This document shows positions 28,229-38,028 of a stretch of DNA of 64,000 nucleotides, piece by piece. Position 1 is the first letter of the stretch. Each line of letters opens with the position of its first letter. The translations under genes were made by a program, and so were the position numbers. This DNA comes from an uncultured Prevotella sp. (GTDB lineage Bacteria > Bacteroidota > Bacteroidia > Bacteroidales > Bacteroidaceae), in the NCBI GenBank assembly GCA_945873145.1, contig CAMCBZ010000002.1:94310-158309 (forward strand), in the 5' to 3' direction. The notes beneath the pieces were generated by a model. That model searched no databases, had not been told where the DNA came from, and saw only the letters and a list, made by a program, of their open reading frames with translations.

Positions 28229-29524
28229 TTAATTTCTAAATGGCCAATCTTTGATGCGGTTAGTGACTTTGATGACATTCTCTGGTTCGTTTTCATCCGT
28301 TAAGATGATGTATGACGGATGCTTGAGATCATCAGTTGTCAACTTGAAGCGGCGTGCAGTCGTCCATGCAAACGGGTAGACGATGTTGGCGTAGCCATAG
28401 TATTGGACATAGTAGTTGCCGTTGAGTACATTGTTGGCAGCCACATAGGTCAATTCTATTTCATCTTTACCAATTAGTTTATAGTTCATGGCGAGTGTAC
28501 CCCACCAGGTACTGCTACCATCATAGTGTCCGAAAGTCAGTCCGAAGTTCTTGCCATAAGTAGAACTGAACTCATACGTGCCAAGGATCGCGTAGCGTGT
28601 TTCCTCACCGTAAGGTTCCTGATACTTAGTGAGCGAATAATTCCAATAATCCTGTCCATAACTGCTCATCCCGCTCAACGCCACGTTCCAAGCGCCGAGC
28701 ACAAACTGTTCGTTGATGGGTGGAATGATAGGAATGAGCTTAACACTCTTGTCGGCCGGGTTAACCCAATTGCCACCATCTGCATAGCTGAAACCAGTTA
28801 TGGTCTTGCCACGGAAAGTGACAGGCTTATAGAGCTCGTAACCAGAAGGCGTGATGGTGAACGGCATGCTGGTGTCTTCACCTGTCGCCTTATCGGTGAC
28901 CGTGAGATAGTTGTAGCTCAGTGAGGCATTCATCGTATCGTTGTCAACGATCAGCGCATAGTTGTTGTAGGTTGCCATGGAGTCGGAAACAAGAGATACC
29001 TTGCTATAATAGTCAGCCCACGTACCCTGCTGCAAGGGTGTCATCACGATGCGATCCTCATGTTTCTTACCCAAGAGTACAATGGAGTCTGGCGAAGCAG
29101 ACAGTACTCTGAACTCCAGATCACCATTGAAGCCTTTGCCCAGAGTCCCGAAATCTTCATTACTCGGATCAGAGAAGTAATGGAAAATAGGATTATACTC
29201 GTCGAAGGAAAGCACTGTACCAGAACTCTGCTCCAACTTATAGTGCGACGTAAAAGTGCTGTCCGGACCAAAGAACTCGCTGGCCACGGTCACCTTATTG
29301 TTGGCGAACTTACAGTAGACGTTGTAGCCTCCGTAAGTGATGTTGCCATAATAGTGCATGATCCATCCGTTGTTTTGTGCTTCGAGGATCTGCCGTGTGG
29401 TGGACATCGACTCAGCGATTCGTTCTGCCGATGGCTTGTCGAAGGCATCGTCGACTTCCGGCGTGCACGCACCCACAAGCAGGGCGACAGCCGCCAACAG
29501 CCATAGATTGAATATCTTTCTCAT
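28229..29524 (-). CDS. DUF4302-family lipoprotein
   Basis: A 431-residue lipoprotein (signal AAVALLVGAC, followed by TPEVDDAFDKPSAERIAE, the usual DUF4302 start). The body is rich in beta strands with many aromatic residues (GWIMHYYGNITYGGYNVYCKF, VTVASEFFGPDSTF). It is the last gene of a four-gene minus-strand operon, 22 bp after the metallohydrolase. DUF4302 proteins accompany RagA/RagB-type importers with a zinc metallohydrolase lipoprotein. Their function is unknown; a surface binding role is the simplest reading. Confidence 0.8.
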   Translation of the reverse strand: MRKIFNLWLLAAVALLVGACTPEVDDAFDKPSAERIAESMSTTRQILEAQNNGWIMHYYGNITYGGYNVYCKFANNKVTVASEFFGPDSTFTSHYKLEQSSGTVLSFDEYNPIFHYFSDPSNEDFGTLGKGFNGDLEFRVLSASPDSIVLLGKKHEDRIVMTPLQQGTWADYYSKVSLVSDSMATYNNYALIVDNDTMNASLSYNYLTVTDKATGEDTSMPFTITPSGYELYKPVTFRGKTITGFSYADGGNWVNPADKSVKLIPIIPPINEQFVLGAWNVALSGMSSYGQDYWNYSLTKYQEPYGEETRYAILGTYEFSSTYGKNFGLTFGHYDGSSTWWGTLAMNYKLIGKDEIELTYVAANNVLNGNYYVQYYGYANIVYPFAWTTARRFKLTTDDLKHPSYIILTDENEPENVIKVTNRIKDWPFRN

Positions 29525-29546
29525 AGAATGTGTTCTTTAAAATGGT

Positions 29547-30539
29547 TTACTTTAAATGACGTAGATCGAGCGTTGTGACCTCCTTGGAGCGACGCAGCAC
29601 AATTTCGCGCAGCTTGTCAAGGTCGATGCCCCAATCATTCTTGAAATACTCTTTGACCAATGCCAGTTTCGCGATGATGGCATCACGTCCGCTGGTGTCG
29701 TACTGAGCTTGCTTGTTTCCTTTTTTATCAAAAGTAAAGATCGTGTCGTTGTTCTCGTCAAGCTTGACGGCGACACCAGAGGCGACGATTTTGTCCCAGG
29801 CTGCCTGCGTATGCGTGACATATGTGGCATAGATCTCGGCAAAGTCCTCGTTGTACTCTTTTGAGGCATATCCGCTGACGAAGCCCATGGCTGGAGCTTT
29901 CTCGTTATCGACATTGATCCAGTTCGAGGTCTGGTAATTGGCAGACGAGATGGTTTGGAACTCTGTACTATAGTTCTTCTTCTGCGTCATGATGTGACAG
30001 AACTCATGGTGCATGGTATGGAAGAACCAGTAGTTTAAGTCCATCGGCAGCGCATCCGTGTTGGGGAACGGACTGTCGACATCAATAACAGGATGGTCTA
30101 TGTCGATGTTGTTGACACGGAAAAGCGTCACCTTCACACCGCCTTCTGCCACACCAAGTACGATGCCGCCACCATTGTCATATTCCGGTGAACCGATCAG
30201 CTGATAGACACGGGGACTATAAGACTTGAGGAAGTCCTGTCCCAACAAATCTGTATAGGAGTCCATCCACACATGTTTAACCATGATTGCCAGTGCTTTC
30301 GACTTGTCATAATCGGCAGGGATCACATTGTAGTAGTTGTCGGTCTCCCGATCGTTATAGCGATAGAGGAACTTAATATTGTAGGGATCTGTGAAGTTGG
30401 CCTTTGTCCAACGATCCAGCTCCGTGCTGTCAGTGACCTCAGTCTCCTCGAAGATGCTTTTGCTGCTCAAGTCATCGTCAGAGCATCCGGCAAGGAGAGT
30501 TGCCATCAGACCTAATAAGATGATTCTTGTATATTTCAT
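29547..30539 (-). CDS. Substrate import-associated zinc metallohydrolase lipoprotein
   Basis: A 330-residue lipoprotein (signal ending TLLAGC). It carries a zinc metalloprotease motif HEFCH at residues 178-182 and a downstream EDFAEIYATYV that could supply the third ligand. It fits the family described as 'substrate import-associated zinc metallohydrolase lipoprotein' (LP_HExxH, TIGR04549), which is encoded beside SusC/SusD-type importers. It probably cleaves a peptide or protein at the surface or in the periplasm before or during uptake. It lies 48 bp downstream of the SusD gene in the same operon. Confidence 0.85.
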   Translation of the reverse strand: MKYTRIILLGLMATLLAGCSDDDLSSKSIFEETEVTDSTELDRWTKANFTDPYNIKFLYRYNDRETDNYYNVIPADYDKSKALAIMVKHVWMDSYTDLLGQDFLKSYSPRVYQLIGSPEYDNGGGIVLGVAEGGVKVTLFRVNNIDIDHPVIDVDSPFPNTDALPMDLNYWFFHTMHHEFCHIMTQKKNYSTEFQTISSANYQTSNWINVDNEKAPAMGFVSGYASKEYNEDFAEIYATYVTHTQAAWDKIVASGVAVKLDENNDTIFTFDKKGNKQAQYDTSGRDAIIAKLALVKEYFKNDWGIDLDKLREIVLRRSKEVTTLDLRHLK

Positions 30540-30587
30540 AATTCAGAATTCAGAATGGTTGATGTAACTAAGAATAATAGATAACAC

Positions 30588-32168
30588 TTATCTGGGATTT
30601 GCTTCCAGTCCTGCGTTGATGACATCTTCAGGTAGCTGAATGGCGCCACGCTTGTCGGCAGCACGGAAGACGACAGGGTCTTCACCATCGAGAAGGTGAG
30701 CATATTCAATGCCATAGCGCTTAATGTCCACAAAGCGAAGTCCCTCGCCCCATGTCTCCAGTCGGCGCATGTGCAGAATCATCTGGATCAAGTTCTCCTG
30801 TGTTCCGGTCTCAATAGTGAATCCTTGTGGGTGGAGATTCTTTTTGATGGAACGCTGACTGTTGGCAGTGGGGATCACCTCACTGTAGCGTACACCATCC
30901 ATGAACTTGTTGATACTCTCTTCTGTGAGTGTAGGTCTTCTTGCCGTGCCATTGCTGGGGATGCAGTGCGAGCGAATCCAAGCGTTCATGTCGTCAAGAG
31001 CATGGGCATAGTCTTTTTTCATGGCATAGGCTTCCGCTCTTACCAACAGCGTTTCTTCCGTGGAGAAGGCGGGGAATACGATGTGGGCGTAACCGGTGTT
31101 GTTCACCTTGTCAGTGGTTTCAAAGAACTCCTCTACCTTGGGGAAATACTGCTGTGCAGCATTATATTGGTAGATTTTATGAGCGTAGACCAGCGTATTG
31201 TTGTTTGATCCGCTTCCCCATGGCGCTTTGGCGTAGAAAGTCTCGTTGACATCTATATTTCGGTTGTGGCCATAACGGCGGAACGACGAACTCCATGTCA
31301 GAGCACGCGATGCGGAAGAATATGCAGTGATGATCAGCAGATTGGCGTTCTCTGATGATTTCACATAAGCATTCTGCAGGTCATTGGGAGACATTGATGT
31401 GAAGGCGGAATAGTCACGCAGACGGTTGCCAGGGTTGGCACCAAGGACAACGGTTGCATATTCAATGGCTTTGTCGTAGTTGTGTATCATCAGATTGAAG
31501 CGTGCGGCAAAGGCGTATGCAGCACTTTTGTTGAAATGATACTTCGGCGTAGTCATGTAGCTGTCACTGATTCTTGGCAAGGCTGCCTCTATGTCACGAT
31601 TGATGTTGGCATAGAGCTCTTTCAGCGTCCCACGTTTATATTTGGTGTTGACGCTTTGCTCCGGTTCTGTCGGATAGGGCAGGCCAAGATAGACATCGGC
31701 AGAGTCTGGGTTGTATGTCATGCAGAAGATGGTAGCCAACTCATACATGTTATATGCACGGCAAATCAGTGCCTCAGCATATTCGGCGGGATAGGTTGCC
31801 GTGTCGCCGATAGCTTTCAGATCAGCCAACGCCTCGTTGCAAGTTCCCACACGGTAGTAGAAATCGTTCCAAAGCGAATAAGGGTCGTCGTTATCGGTAT
31901 TCGGATCGTCCTTGAAGCGGTAAATCTCGTCTTGAGCCGGCGTGGCGGCATATTGCGATCCGTTGTCGGTAACATTGTCGGAACTCATCTCAAAGAGAAA
32001 GTTGGGCATATGTGTAGGATAAGCCGAAGCGAGAAGCTTCTGCACTTTATCCTGCGTGTCTACTTGCGCACGGTCGTCGGGAAGCTTGTCGAGATAGTCG
32101 TTGCAAGCCGACAAGCCCAACATTGCGCAGGCAGCCAATAGTATATGGAATCTATTGATTATTTTCAT
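30588..32168 (-). CDS. SusD/RagB-family lipoprotein
   Basis: A 526-residue lipoprotein (LLAACAMLGLSAC, then NDYLDKLPDD, the standard SusD start). Family features include an SSASRALTW region, a helical core with AYAFAARFNLMIHNYDKA and AEALICRAYNMYELATIFC, and an end with MRRLETWGEGLRFVDIKRYG. It pairs with the SusC gene 18 bp upstream. In this metallohydrolase-containing operon it more likely binds peptides, as RagB does, than polysaccharide. Confidence 0.9.
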   Translation of the reverse strand: MKIINRFHILLAACAMLGLSACNDYLDKLPDDRAQVDTQDKVQKLLASAYPTHMPNFLFEMSSDNVTDNGSQYAATPAQDEIYRFKDDPNTDNDDPYSLWNDFYYRVGTCNEALADLKAIGDTATYPAEYAEALICRAYNMYELATIFCMTYNPDSADVYLGLPYPTEPEQSVNTKYKRGTLKELYANINRDIEAALPRISDSYMTTPKYHFNKSAAYAFAARFNLMIHNYDKAIEYATVVLGANPGNRLRDYSAFTSMSPNDLQNAYVKSSENANLLIITAYSSASRALTWSSSFRRYGHNRNIDVNETFYAKAPWGSGSNNNTLVYAHKIYQYNAAQQYFPKVEEFFETTDKVNNTGYAHIVFPAFSTEETLLVRAEAYAMKKDYAHALDDMNAWIRSHCIPSNGTARRPTLTEESINKFMDGVRYSEVIPTANSQRSIKKNLHPQGFTIETGTQENLIQMILHMRRLETWGEGLRFVDIKRYGIEYAHLLDGEDPVVFRAADKRGAIQLPEDVINAGLEANPR

Positions 32169-32186
32169 AGTGCGTAGAATTGAAAA

Positions 32187-35100
32187 TTAAAGACCTAATT
32201 TCAGTGTGAAGGTGAACTGACGTGCCATAGGCACTGCCACACCACCGGCATTGAAGAACTCTGGATCCTGGCCGTTGAGTTTCTTGTCGGCGTAGATGAG
32301 GAAGAGGTTTGTGGCTTGGAGCTTCATACTGATATCACTCAGATGAATGGCTTTCACCCATTTTGCGGGGAAGTCATAAGCCAGCGACATCTCTTTCATA
32401 CGGATAAAGTCACCCTTTGCCACTCGTGCCGTAGAGAGGTTGTAGGCGTTGTAGGCATAGCTCAGATAATTGTCACTCTCGTAAGTACGAAGGTCTGCAA
32501 TGACCGGGATGTCGGTTTTCTTCTCGTCACCGGCTATCGTCCAGCGGTTCTTGAACTCTTTCGGCATAGCGTCGAGGTCGGAATAATACGAGCTGAATAC
32601 TCTGTCAAGACGGATCTTGTTGCCGAAGCTGTATGTGACGAAGACATTCAAGTGCCAGTTCTTATAAGTAAAGGTGTTTCCAAGTGAGCCTGTGATCGTC
32701 GGCTCGGTCGGGCCTTCATAGACCAGATAGTCTTTGACTTGAGACTGGAAATTAAGGTCACTTGTGGTGAGTTCGCCCTTTTCATTGATGAAGGTAGGCA
32801 GACCGCTTTCGTTAAGTCCCTTAAAGTCGATGCTGAAGAGTGCACGGTGAGGGTAACCGACCATGGTAAAGCCGTTGCCGGTGATCAGGTCGATGATACG
32901 TGTGTCGGTATCCAGTGTGGTGACTTTGGTCTTGTAGTGGGAGAAGATGAAGTCTGTGTTCCACTTAAAGTCTTTGGATACAATATTCTTAGTGCTGATG
33001 GAAAGTTCCTCTCCGTGAGAGCTCATATCTGCGACATTGGCGTACTTGATAATGGAGCCACCCACACCCGTGGTACGCTTCGGGCCAATCAGGTCGAAGT
33101 TCTTACGTGTCCAAAGGTCAAAGCTCAAACTGATGCGGTTGTTGAGGAAGCCGGCATCAATACCAATGTTGAACTCATGCTTCTTTTCGTACGTCAGATC
33201 CGGGTTGGCGAAATCATAGACATAGAGTCCAGACTCCTTGTCGTTGGCAAAGGGGCGATAGGGATTGTAACTCTCAATGATGGAACCCGCGTTGGTCGTG
33301 GCTGGATCCTGACCGGTCAGCGAATAGGAAGCGCGTAGCGTGAGGTTGGAAACGACACCTTTAAAGGTCTTGTCAAACCAAGGCTCTTCATGGGCGTTCC
33401 ATGATCCGGAGACGTTCCACGTAGGCAGCCAGCGCGCCGATGTGCTCTTACCCAAGCGGTTACTGCCTTCATAGCGCTCGGTATAGTTGAAGTTGTAGCG
33501 ATGCTTGTAGGAATAGTTCACATATCCATAGAAACTTGCCTTGCGCTCATACCCGTTACTAAGATAGTAATAGATGTTATTCTGTTCGGCTGCCTGCTTG
33601 AAATAGCGATAGTCGAAGTTGCCCAACAATCCCATGTCGTACTGCGTGCCGACATCGTTGGAATAACTGCTGAAACGGTTGGTGGTGTTTACCTCCATAC
33701 CATAGAAGAGATTGAGGATGTGCTCTTTCTCACTGCCGTAGGCATCGTTGTAGTTAGCGGTGAAACGGGCATCCCAGCCGTTCATCTTGTATTTCTGCTC
33801 GCTATAGAAACCACCATGAGGAAGGATGGAGATCGGCAAAGAGTTGGTCACGTCAGGATCGGTATAGAGCCAGGGGTTGCGGTCACGGATCGTGGCATTG
33901 TCCATGGCACGGTAAGACTGAGCCATGTTGCTGTGCTCCGTGACTTTTGTAGCATCTACTGTTTGCGCGAACTTATAGTCTACGAGTCCTTGGAACTGCA
34001 ATTGTGTGATGGGCTTGTAGGTGAGTTGAGCCTGATATTTAATATCGGTCACGTCCAAGTCCATATAGTTATTGGCCAGCTCGTTCTTGATGTTGAACGG
34101 TGCGTAGTTGCGCGTATAGTATGTATTTGGATCGAGGGCACGTGAAGTGTTGATAGCGTAAGAGTAAGGGTTGATGTCGAAGTCACGGCTGACGGCACCT
34201 GTCACGGCATTCACACTTTGATTGGTCGTTCCTGGTGCTTTCTGCTTACGGTAAGAAGCGTTGGCGATCATGTTCAACGACAACTTCTTGCTAAGGTTGT
34301 AGTTGGCATTGACGTTGGCCGTATAGCGCTTCACAGAACTTTGCATTGTCCAGCCCGGATCACTCATATAAGAGAATGAGACATAGTACTGTGCCTTGTC
34401 GGTACCAGTGCTCATGCTGATGGAGTGGTTGCGGCTGACATTGCTGTTGAAGAGTTCGTCAAACCAGTTGGTGTTGCGGTATTCGGCCTCCCTGAGGTAA
34501 TCGTTCATAGCCTTGTCGGTATTGGCCAGCGCAAACTTGCCGGTTGCGGGGTCATAGGTGTTCATCAACTGATACATCTTACCATAGACGCCACTGCTCG
34601 ACGCATTGAGCATACCACTGAACGACAGCCAACCGTCGTTGTAGAGTTCCTTATAGATACCCATCTGCTCCTGAGAGTTCATGATGTTGAACTGACTGTA
34701 GCTTGGACGGAGTCGCATGGTGTATTCACCAGTATAGCTGATATGGTTCTGTCCGGCGTGACCTTTCTTTGTGGTCACGACAATGACGCCCGACATGGCG
34801 CGTGCACCATAGATAGAAGTAGCTGAACCATCCTTCAGGATTTGGAAGCTCTCGATGTCGTCGGAGTTCAGACCGGCAATAGCAGAAGAAATCAGGGTCT
34901 TCGCATCACCGGAGGAAAGCTGGTCGGCATCGACAGAGGTGACGTCTTCCATGATCACGCCATCGACGACCCACAGCGGCTTGCTGCTACCATAGATAGA
35001 GGTAGCGCCACGTACACGAATCTTCGGTGCTGTACCAAACGTACCACTGACGTTCTGCACGCTCACACCGGCTACACGCCCTTCGAGCGAGCGGCTGATG

Positions 35101-35501
35101 TCGGCAATACCGTCGAGTTTGGCTTTGTCTGCATCAATCTTTGTTGTGGCACCAGTAAACGTGCGCTTGTCCATCTGCTGCACACCAGTGACCACGACTT
35201 CTCCGAGCGTCTTGTCGTCGTTGGCTAACACTACTCGCATACCGGGCTTAGCCGTTACCGTCTGTGGCTGCATACCCAGATACGAAACGATGATTTTCTT
35301 TCCCTTGGGAACTGTCAAAGAGAAGCGTCCTTGCGCGTCGCTTACCGTACCTGTCCGACTACCTTCTACAGTAATCGAAGCACCGATAATCGGCTGGTCG
35401 TCTTCTTGAGAAACTACAGTTCCAGAGATTACATTTTGGGCAAACACCTCACCTACGAAGAGGATAAGGCATGCCAACAAAGTACTTAACCTTTTCTCCA
35501 T
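32187..35501 (-). CDS. SusC/RagA-family TonB-dependent transporter
   Basis: A 1104-residue outer-membrane transporter. It has a signal peptide MEKRLSTLLACLILFVGEVF, a carboxypeptidase D-like domain (about 22-100, SGTVVSQEDDQPIIGASITV), a plug with IRVRGATSIYGSSKPLWVVDG and LKDGSATSIYGARAMSGVIVVTT, and a barrel ending ARQFTFTLKLGL. The ATG at 35501 is preferred to the in-frame TTG at 35513. It heads the minus-strand operon with SusD, metallohydrolase and DUF4302, and a good promoter lies about 110 bp upstream. With a metallohydrolase partner its cargo may be a peptide. No regulator gene is adjacent. Confidence 0.92.
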   Translation of the reverse strand: MEKRLSTLLACLILFVGEVFAQNVISGTVVSQEDDQPIIGASITVEGSRTGTVSDAQGRFSLTVPKGKKIIVSYLGMQPQTVTAKPGMRVVLANDDKTLGEVVVTGVQQMDKRTFTGATTKIDADKAKLDGIADISRSLEGRVAGVSVQNVSGTFGTAPKIRVRGATSIYGSSKPLWVVDGVIMEDVTSVDADQLSSGDAKTLISSAIAGLNSDDIESFQILKDGSATSIYGARAMSGVIVVTTKKGHAGQNHISYTGEYTMRLRPSYSQFNIMNSQEQMGIYKELYNDGWLSFSGMLNASSSGVYGKMYQLMNTYDPATGKFALANTDKAMNDYLREAEYRNTNWFDELFNSNVSRNHSISMSTGTDKAQYYVSFSYMSDPGWTMQSSVKRYTANVNANYNLSKKLSLNMIANASYRKQKAPGTTNQSVNAVTGAVSRDFDINPYSYAINTSRALDPNTYYTRNYAPFNIKNELANNYMDLDVTDIKYQAQLTYKPITQLQFQGLVDYKFAQTVDATKVTEHSNMAQSYRAMDNATIRDRNPWLYTDPDVTNSLPISILPHGGFYSEQKYKMNGWDARFTANYNDAYGSEKEHILNLFYGMEVNTTNRFSSYSNDVGTQYDMGLLGNFDYRYFKQAAEQNNIYYYLSNGYERKASFYGYVNYSYKHRYNFNYTERYEGSNRLGKSTSARWLPTWNVSGSWNAHEEPWFDKTFKGVVSNLTLRASYSLTGQDPATTNAGSIIESYNPYRPFANDKESGLYVYDFANPDLTYEKKHEFNIGIDAGFLNNRISLSFDLWTRKNFDLIGPKRTTGVGGSIIKYANVADMSSHGEELSISTKNIVSKDFKWNTDFIFSHYKTKVTTLDTDTRIIDLITGNGFTMVGYPHRALFSIDFKGLNESGLPTFINEKGELTTSDLNFQSQVKDYLVYEGPTEPTITGSLGNTFTYKNWHLNVFVTYSFGNKIRLDRVFSSYYSDLDAMPKEFKNRWTIAGDEKKTDIPVIADLRTYESDNYLSYAYNAYNLSTARVAKGDFIRMKEMSLAYDFPAKWVKAIHLSDISMKLQATNLFLIYADKKLNGQDPEFFNAGGVAVPMARQFTFTLKLGL

Positions 35502-35612
35502 ATATCTCTCCAATTAAAAATAATAAAAATAAACGTCTCTACGATTCTTTGGCAATTGTGTGATTGTGGGCTAACAAGAAGCTCGTTTTACAAATGCATT
35601 AGATAACAACTG

Positions 35613-35643
35613 CAAAAATAAAACAAATTTATGATATAAGCAA
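35613..35643 (-). promoter_or_regulatory. Promoter of the RagA/RagB-type operon
   Basis: Read on the minus strand, TTG, a 20-bp spacer, then TATTTTTG and CAG match the Bacteroidota promoter in both elements and spacing. Transcription would start near 35606, giving a leader of about 105 nt. Confidence 0.7.
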
Positions 35644-35740
35644 GCGTTTTGCCATATTTTTCTAAAAATATATTGCAAATGTACAAACGACACTTGTTTG
35701 AAGGGTATCTTTACTGCCTTTAAACAGTGTTATATACTAT

Positions 35741-35780
35741 AAAAAGCCGCAATCTACATTCGAGGAGATGCAGATTGCGG
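35741..35780 (-). terminator. Terminator downstream of the gene relic
   Basis: CCGCAATCTGCAT pairs with ATGTAGATTGCGG (13 bp, one wobble) and is followed on the minus strand by CTTTTT. It lies 120 bp past the relic's stop codon, so it once ended, or still ends, that transcript. Confidence 0.7.
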
Positions 35781-35900
35781 TAAAAGTAAGATGATGGATG
35801 GGTATTCTCTTCATCCATCAACGATCGTTTGATCGACAGTTTATCTTATTATGAGAACCTAATTTATCTTATATGCGAACTTAAATAGATACTCACATCA

Positions 35901-36340
35901 TTATTCAAAATGGAAATATACAGGAGTCCAATAAGCAGAGACTGTCTCGTCTGCCGTCTGCAGGTCTCCCAAGAAGAACGCACCGGAATTGCGTGCCGGA
36001 TACCATTGGCTATTGTAAGTGGGCAGTATTTCGAAATCCAGAATATCTACACCACCGTCCTTACCATAGGGATAGAGATGGACATAATCGTCGGTATACC
36101 AGTAGATGGCAGGATAGCCATATCCATAACCGCCCCAGTCGGGCTCGGTATAGAGCGGGCTTCCTACCGGCAGTCCGACCTCAGATAACTGCCACTGCCG
36201 TAGAACTGGAAGTTATCATCGCCGCCGTTGATGCTCATATTATATTCCTGACGCAGTCCCGTACGGATGCCCTCGTCGCGCTAGTCATCGGAGGTGAGCA
36301 GATATTGGTTGCCGTTGTAACTGATTACCTCTCTTATCTA
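35901..36340 (-). pseudogene. Relic: SusC fragment joined to the tail of another gene
   Basis: Minus-strand frames hold two coherent pieces. The first, 36167-36325, reads VISYNGNQYLLTSDD, an in-frame TAG at 36281, then GIRTGLRQEYNMSINGG and FQFYGSGSYL, a recognisable early-barrel segment of a SusC/RagA transporter. After a frame change the second piece, 35901-36170, reads SPLYTEPDWGGYGYGYPAIY through to TPVYFHFE and a stop, a convincing C-terminal end of an exported protein that I cannot name. The join looks like a large deletion that fused the start of an importer operon to its last gene. Its promoter (36484-36514) and terminator (35741-35780) survive. Confidence 0.7.
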
Positions 36341-36483
36341 TAGGTTGTAGTCACAAGGCTCTCTATTACTATCCTGACTTATGCTTTTGTGATTGTTATG
36401 TCTCTTTCAGCTATTCACACAGGCATCTACATGCCCTTTTTATAACATCTCTCTATCGTCGTGTGAATGCTCTTCTTTGGTTG

Positions 36484-36514
36484 CAAAGGTAAACAATAAT
36501 TTGTAAACAACAAA
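36484..36514 (-). promoter_or_regulatory. Intact promoter in front of the SusC relic
   Basis: On the minus strand TTTG, 19 bp, then TACCTTTG and C match the Bacteroidota consensus well. Transcription would run from about 36477 through the relic to the terminator at 35741. The stretch 36341-36483 between promoter and relic looks like a former leader and contains no gene. Confidence 0.65.
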
Positions 36515-36605
36515 CAAAATGAATATAATTTTTATAATTAATGGAATAATTATTTCATATTGATACGAAAACGTATCAATTGATAACTATTCTATATATA
36601 CAAGC

Positions 36606-37061
36606 CTAAAAGATAGCCGTTACACTGGCCATCAGAATGACATATCTCAGCACTTTACCAATCGTAATACTGAGCAAGCTTATGAAGAAATTGGCACGCA
36701 TCAGCCCCAAGGCTATCGTGATAGCAGAGCCAATAATCGGCAAAAAGGCAAAAAATCCCGTCCACGCACCATGTCCCGCCATGAAGCGCTGGGCCTTCTC
36801 GAGGTCGCGTCGCTTCACATGCAAGTAGCGTTCGATCCACTCCAAACGTCCCATGCGACCAACTCCATAGTTAAACAATGAGCCCGCCACATTGCCGATG
36901 GTACCATATATGACAAGCGGAATTGGGTGAAGTCCGGCCGCCAACAGTCCGAGCATCACGGCTTCACTGCTAAAAGGAAAGAAGCTGCCGGCAAGAAAAG
37001 CAGCCAGCAACATGCCCCAATAGCCGTAGTGCTGCAAGAGCAGCGTCAATGTGTCCATCAT
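36606..37061 (-). CDS. YqaA/DedA-like (VTT domain) membrane protein
   Basis: A 151-residue inner-membrane protein of the YqaA branch of the VTT/SNARE-associated superfamily. It has a re-entrant N-terminal motif (YWGMLLAAFLAGSFFPFSSEAVMLGLL), a second segment GTIGNVAGSLFNYGVGRMG, a basic cytoplasmic loop, then GHGAWTGFFAFLPIIGSAITIALG and a last helix. Family members are linked to lipid carrier or phospholipid handling, but the role of this branch is not settled. It is the second gene of a two-gene minus-strand unit. A second ATG lies at 37058. Confidence 0.82.
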   Translation of the reverse strand: MMDTLTLLLQHYGYWGMLLAAFLAGSFFPFSSEAVMLGLLAAGLHPIPLVIYGTIGNVAGSLFNYGVGRMGRLEWIERYLHVKRRDLEKAQRFMAGHGAWTGFFAFLPIIGSAITIALGLMRANFFISLLSITIGKVLRYVILMASVTAIF

Positions 37062-37074
37062 CGTGTTCGGTCTC

Positions 37075-37093
37075 CTATATATAAATAAGGTGT
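37075..37093 (+). other. Recurrent TATATAATAAGGTGT motif, copy 2
   Basis: TATATATAAATAAGGTGTA lies in the 41-bp gap between two minus-strand genes, on the strand opposite to transcription. Confidence 0.55.
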
Positions 37094-37102
37094 AGGCGTG
37101 AC

Positions 37103-38023
37103 TTATAAGAGATTGTAGATCGTCAGCAACATCGCGGCGGCGATGATGACAAAGAAGATGATGTTGCTCAACCGCGAATGGGTCAAGGCCAGAAAATGAC
37201 CGATCAGCGGAGCGATGACCACGATAGCCAGTGCCATGAAGCCATTGAAGAGGGTAGGGAAGACCAACATCAGCAGCAGACAGCAGGCGCTCAGGGTGAT
37301 GAACATCTCGTAGATCATGCGCGTGCGGATCTTGTCCTGATAGGAAAACATCAGGAAATGAACACTACCCAGCGCGGCGATGATCATCAGAAAGATGAAC
37401 GTCAGTGCCTGATGATCGTTAAGAATGGTGAGATCGAAAGCGGCTCCTGGATGTGCCAGTGCCACAAAATGTGCAGCCAACGAGTCGAGGTGCTGGAAGG
37501 CAATGTCGTAAGCACCGATAAACCAATAGGGCACCATGAGTCCCAAGAGCGACGCCAGAAAGGTGCGAAGGGAAAAAGCCAGGATGTTCGTGCACAAGAT
37601 GATCCACAAGACAGGGACAAGATAGAGCACGTGCACAAAGGGGATGCTGGCCAGAGACAGTGCAGCGAAGGCATAGAACACCCAGCCCGCAGCCCGTCCG
37701 TCCTGATAGGCATGGAGCAGAAAGATGAAGAAGCAGATCAGTCCCATCTGTGCCCATCCAACATTTGTAGAGGACAAAAGGAAACTGGCAGCCGTCGTCA
37801 TCACGATAAATGAGCATGACACCATGCGGCTATAGATGCGTATGAGTGCGTTGGCATTGTTGAGCTCGGCCATGAGCAAGGAGGAGATAGCCAACAAAGC
37901 CATCTGAAACCAAGTGTCATGTCCCAACAATACCTGTATGACCATGAAGGCGGCCAAATATGTCAACGTCACCGGCAAAGCCACGCGACTCTCTGCTATC
38001 CTGTTTTGTAAACGTCTAATCAT
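37103..38023 (-). CDS. Multi-pass membrane protein of unknown function
   Basis: About 306 residues with eight or nine hydrophobic helices (for example VALPVTLTYLAAFMVIQVLL, SLLMAELNNANALIRIYSRM, WIILCTNILAFSLRTFLASLLG) and very little soluble sequence. I do not recognise a named family; similar proteins are conserved in Bacteroidota. The ATG at 38023 is chosen because the longer frame begins with GTG at 38050, upstream of a likely -7 box (38029-38036). This would make the message nearly leaderless. It is encoded just before the YqaA-like gene. Confidence 0.7.
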   Translation of the reverse strand: MIRRLQNRIAESRVALPVTLTYLAAFMVIQVLLGHDTWFQMALLAISSLLMAELNNANALIRIYSRMVSCSFIVMTTAASFLLSSTNVGWAQMGLICFFIFLLHAYQDGRAAGWVFYAFAALSLASIPFVHVLYLVPVLWIILCTNILAFSLRTFLASLLGLMVPYWFIGAYDIAFQHLDSLAAHFVALAHPGAAFDLTILNDHQALTFIFLMIIAALGSVHFLMFSYQDKIRTRMIYEMFITLSACCLLLMLVFPTLFNGFMALAIVVIAPLIGHFLALTHSRLSNIIFFVIIAAAMLLTIYNLL

Positions 38024-38028
38024 CCTGT

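Noticed and set aside
35910..36343. Plus-strand frames over the relic region
   Set aside because: The coherent protein signal (SusC motif and exported C-terminus) is on the minus strand. The plus-strand frames are shadows.
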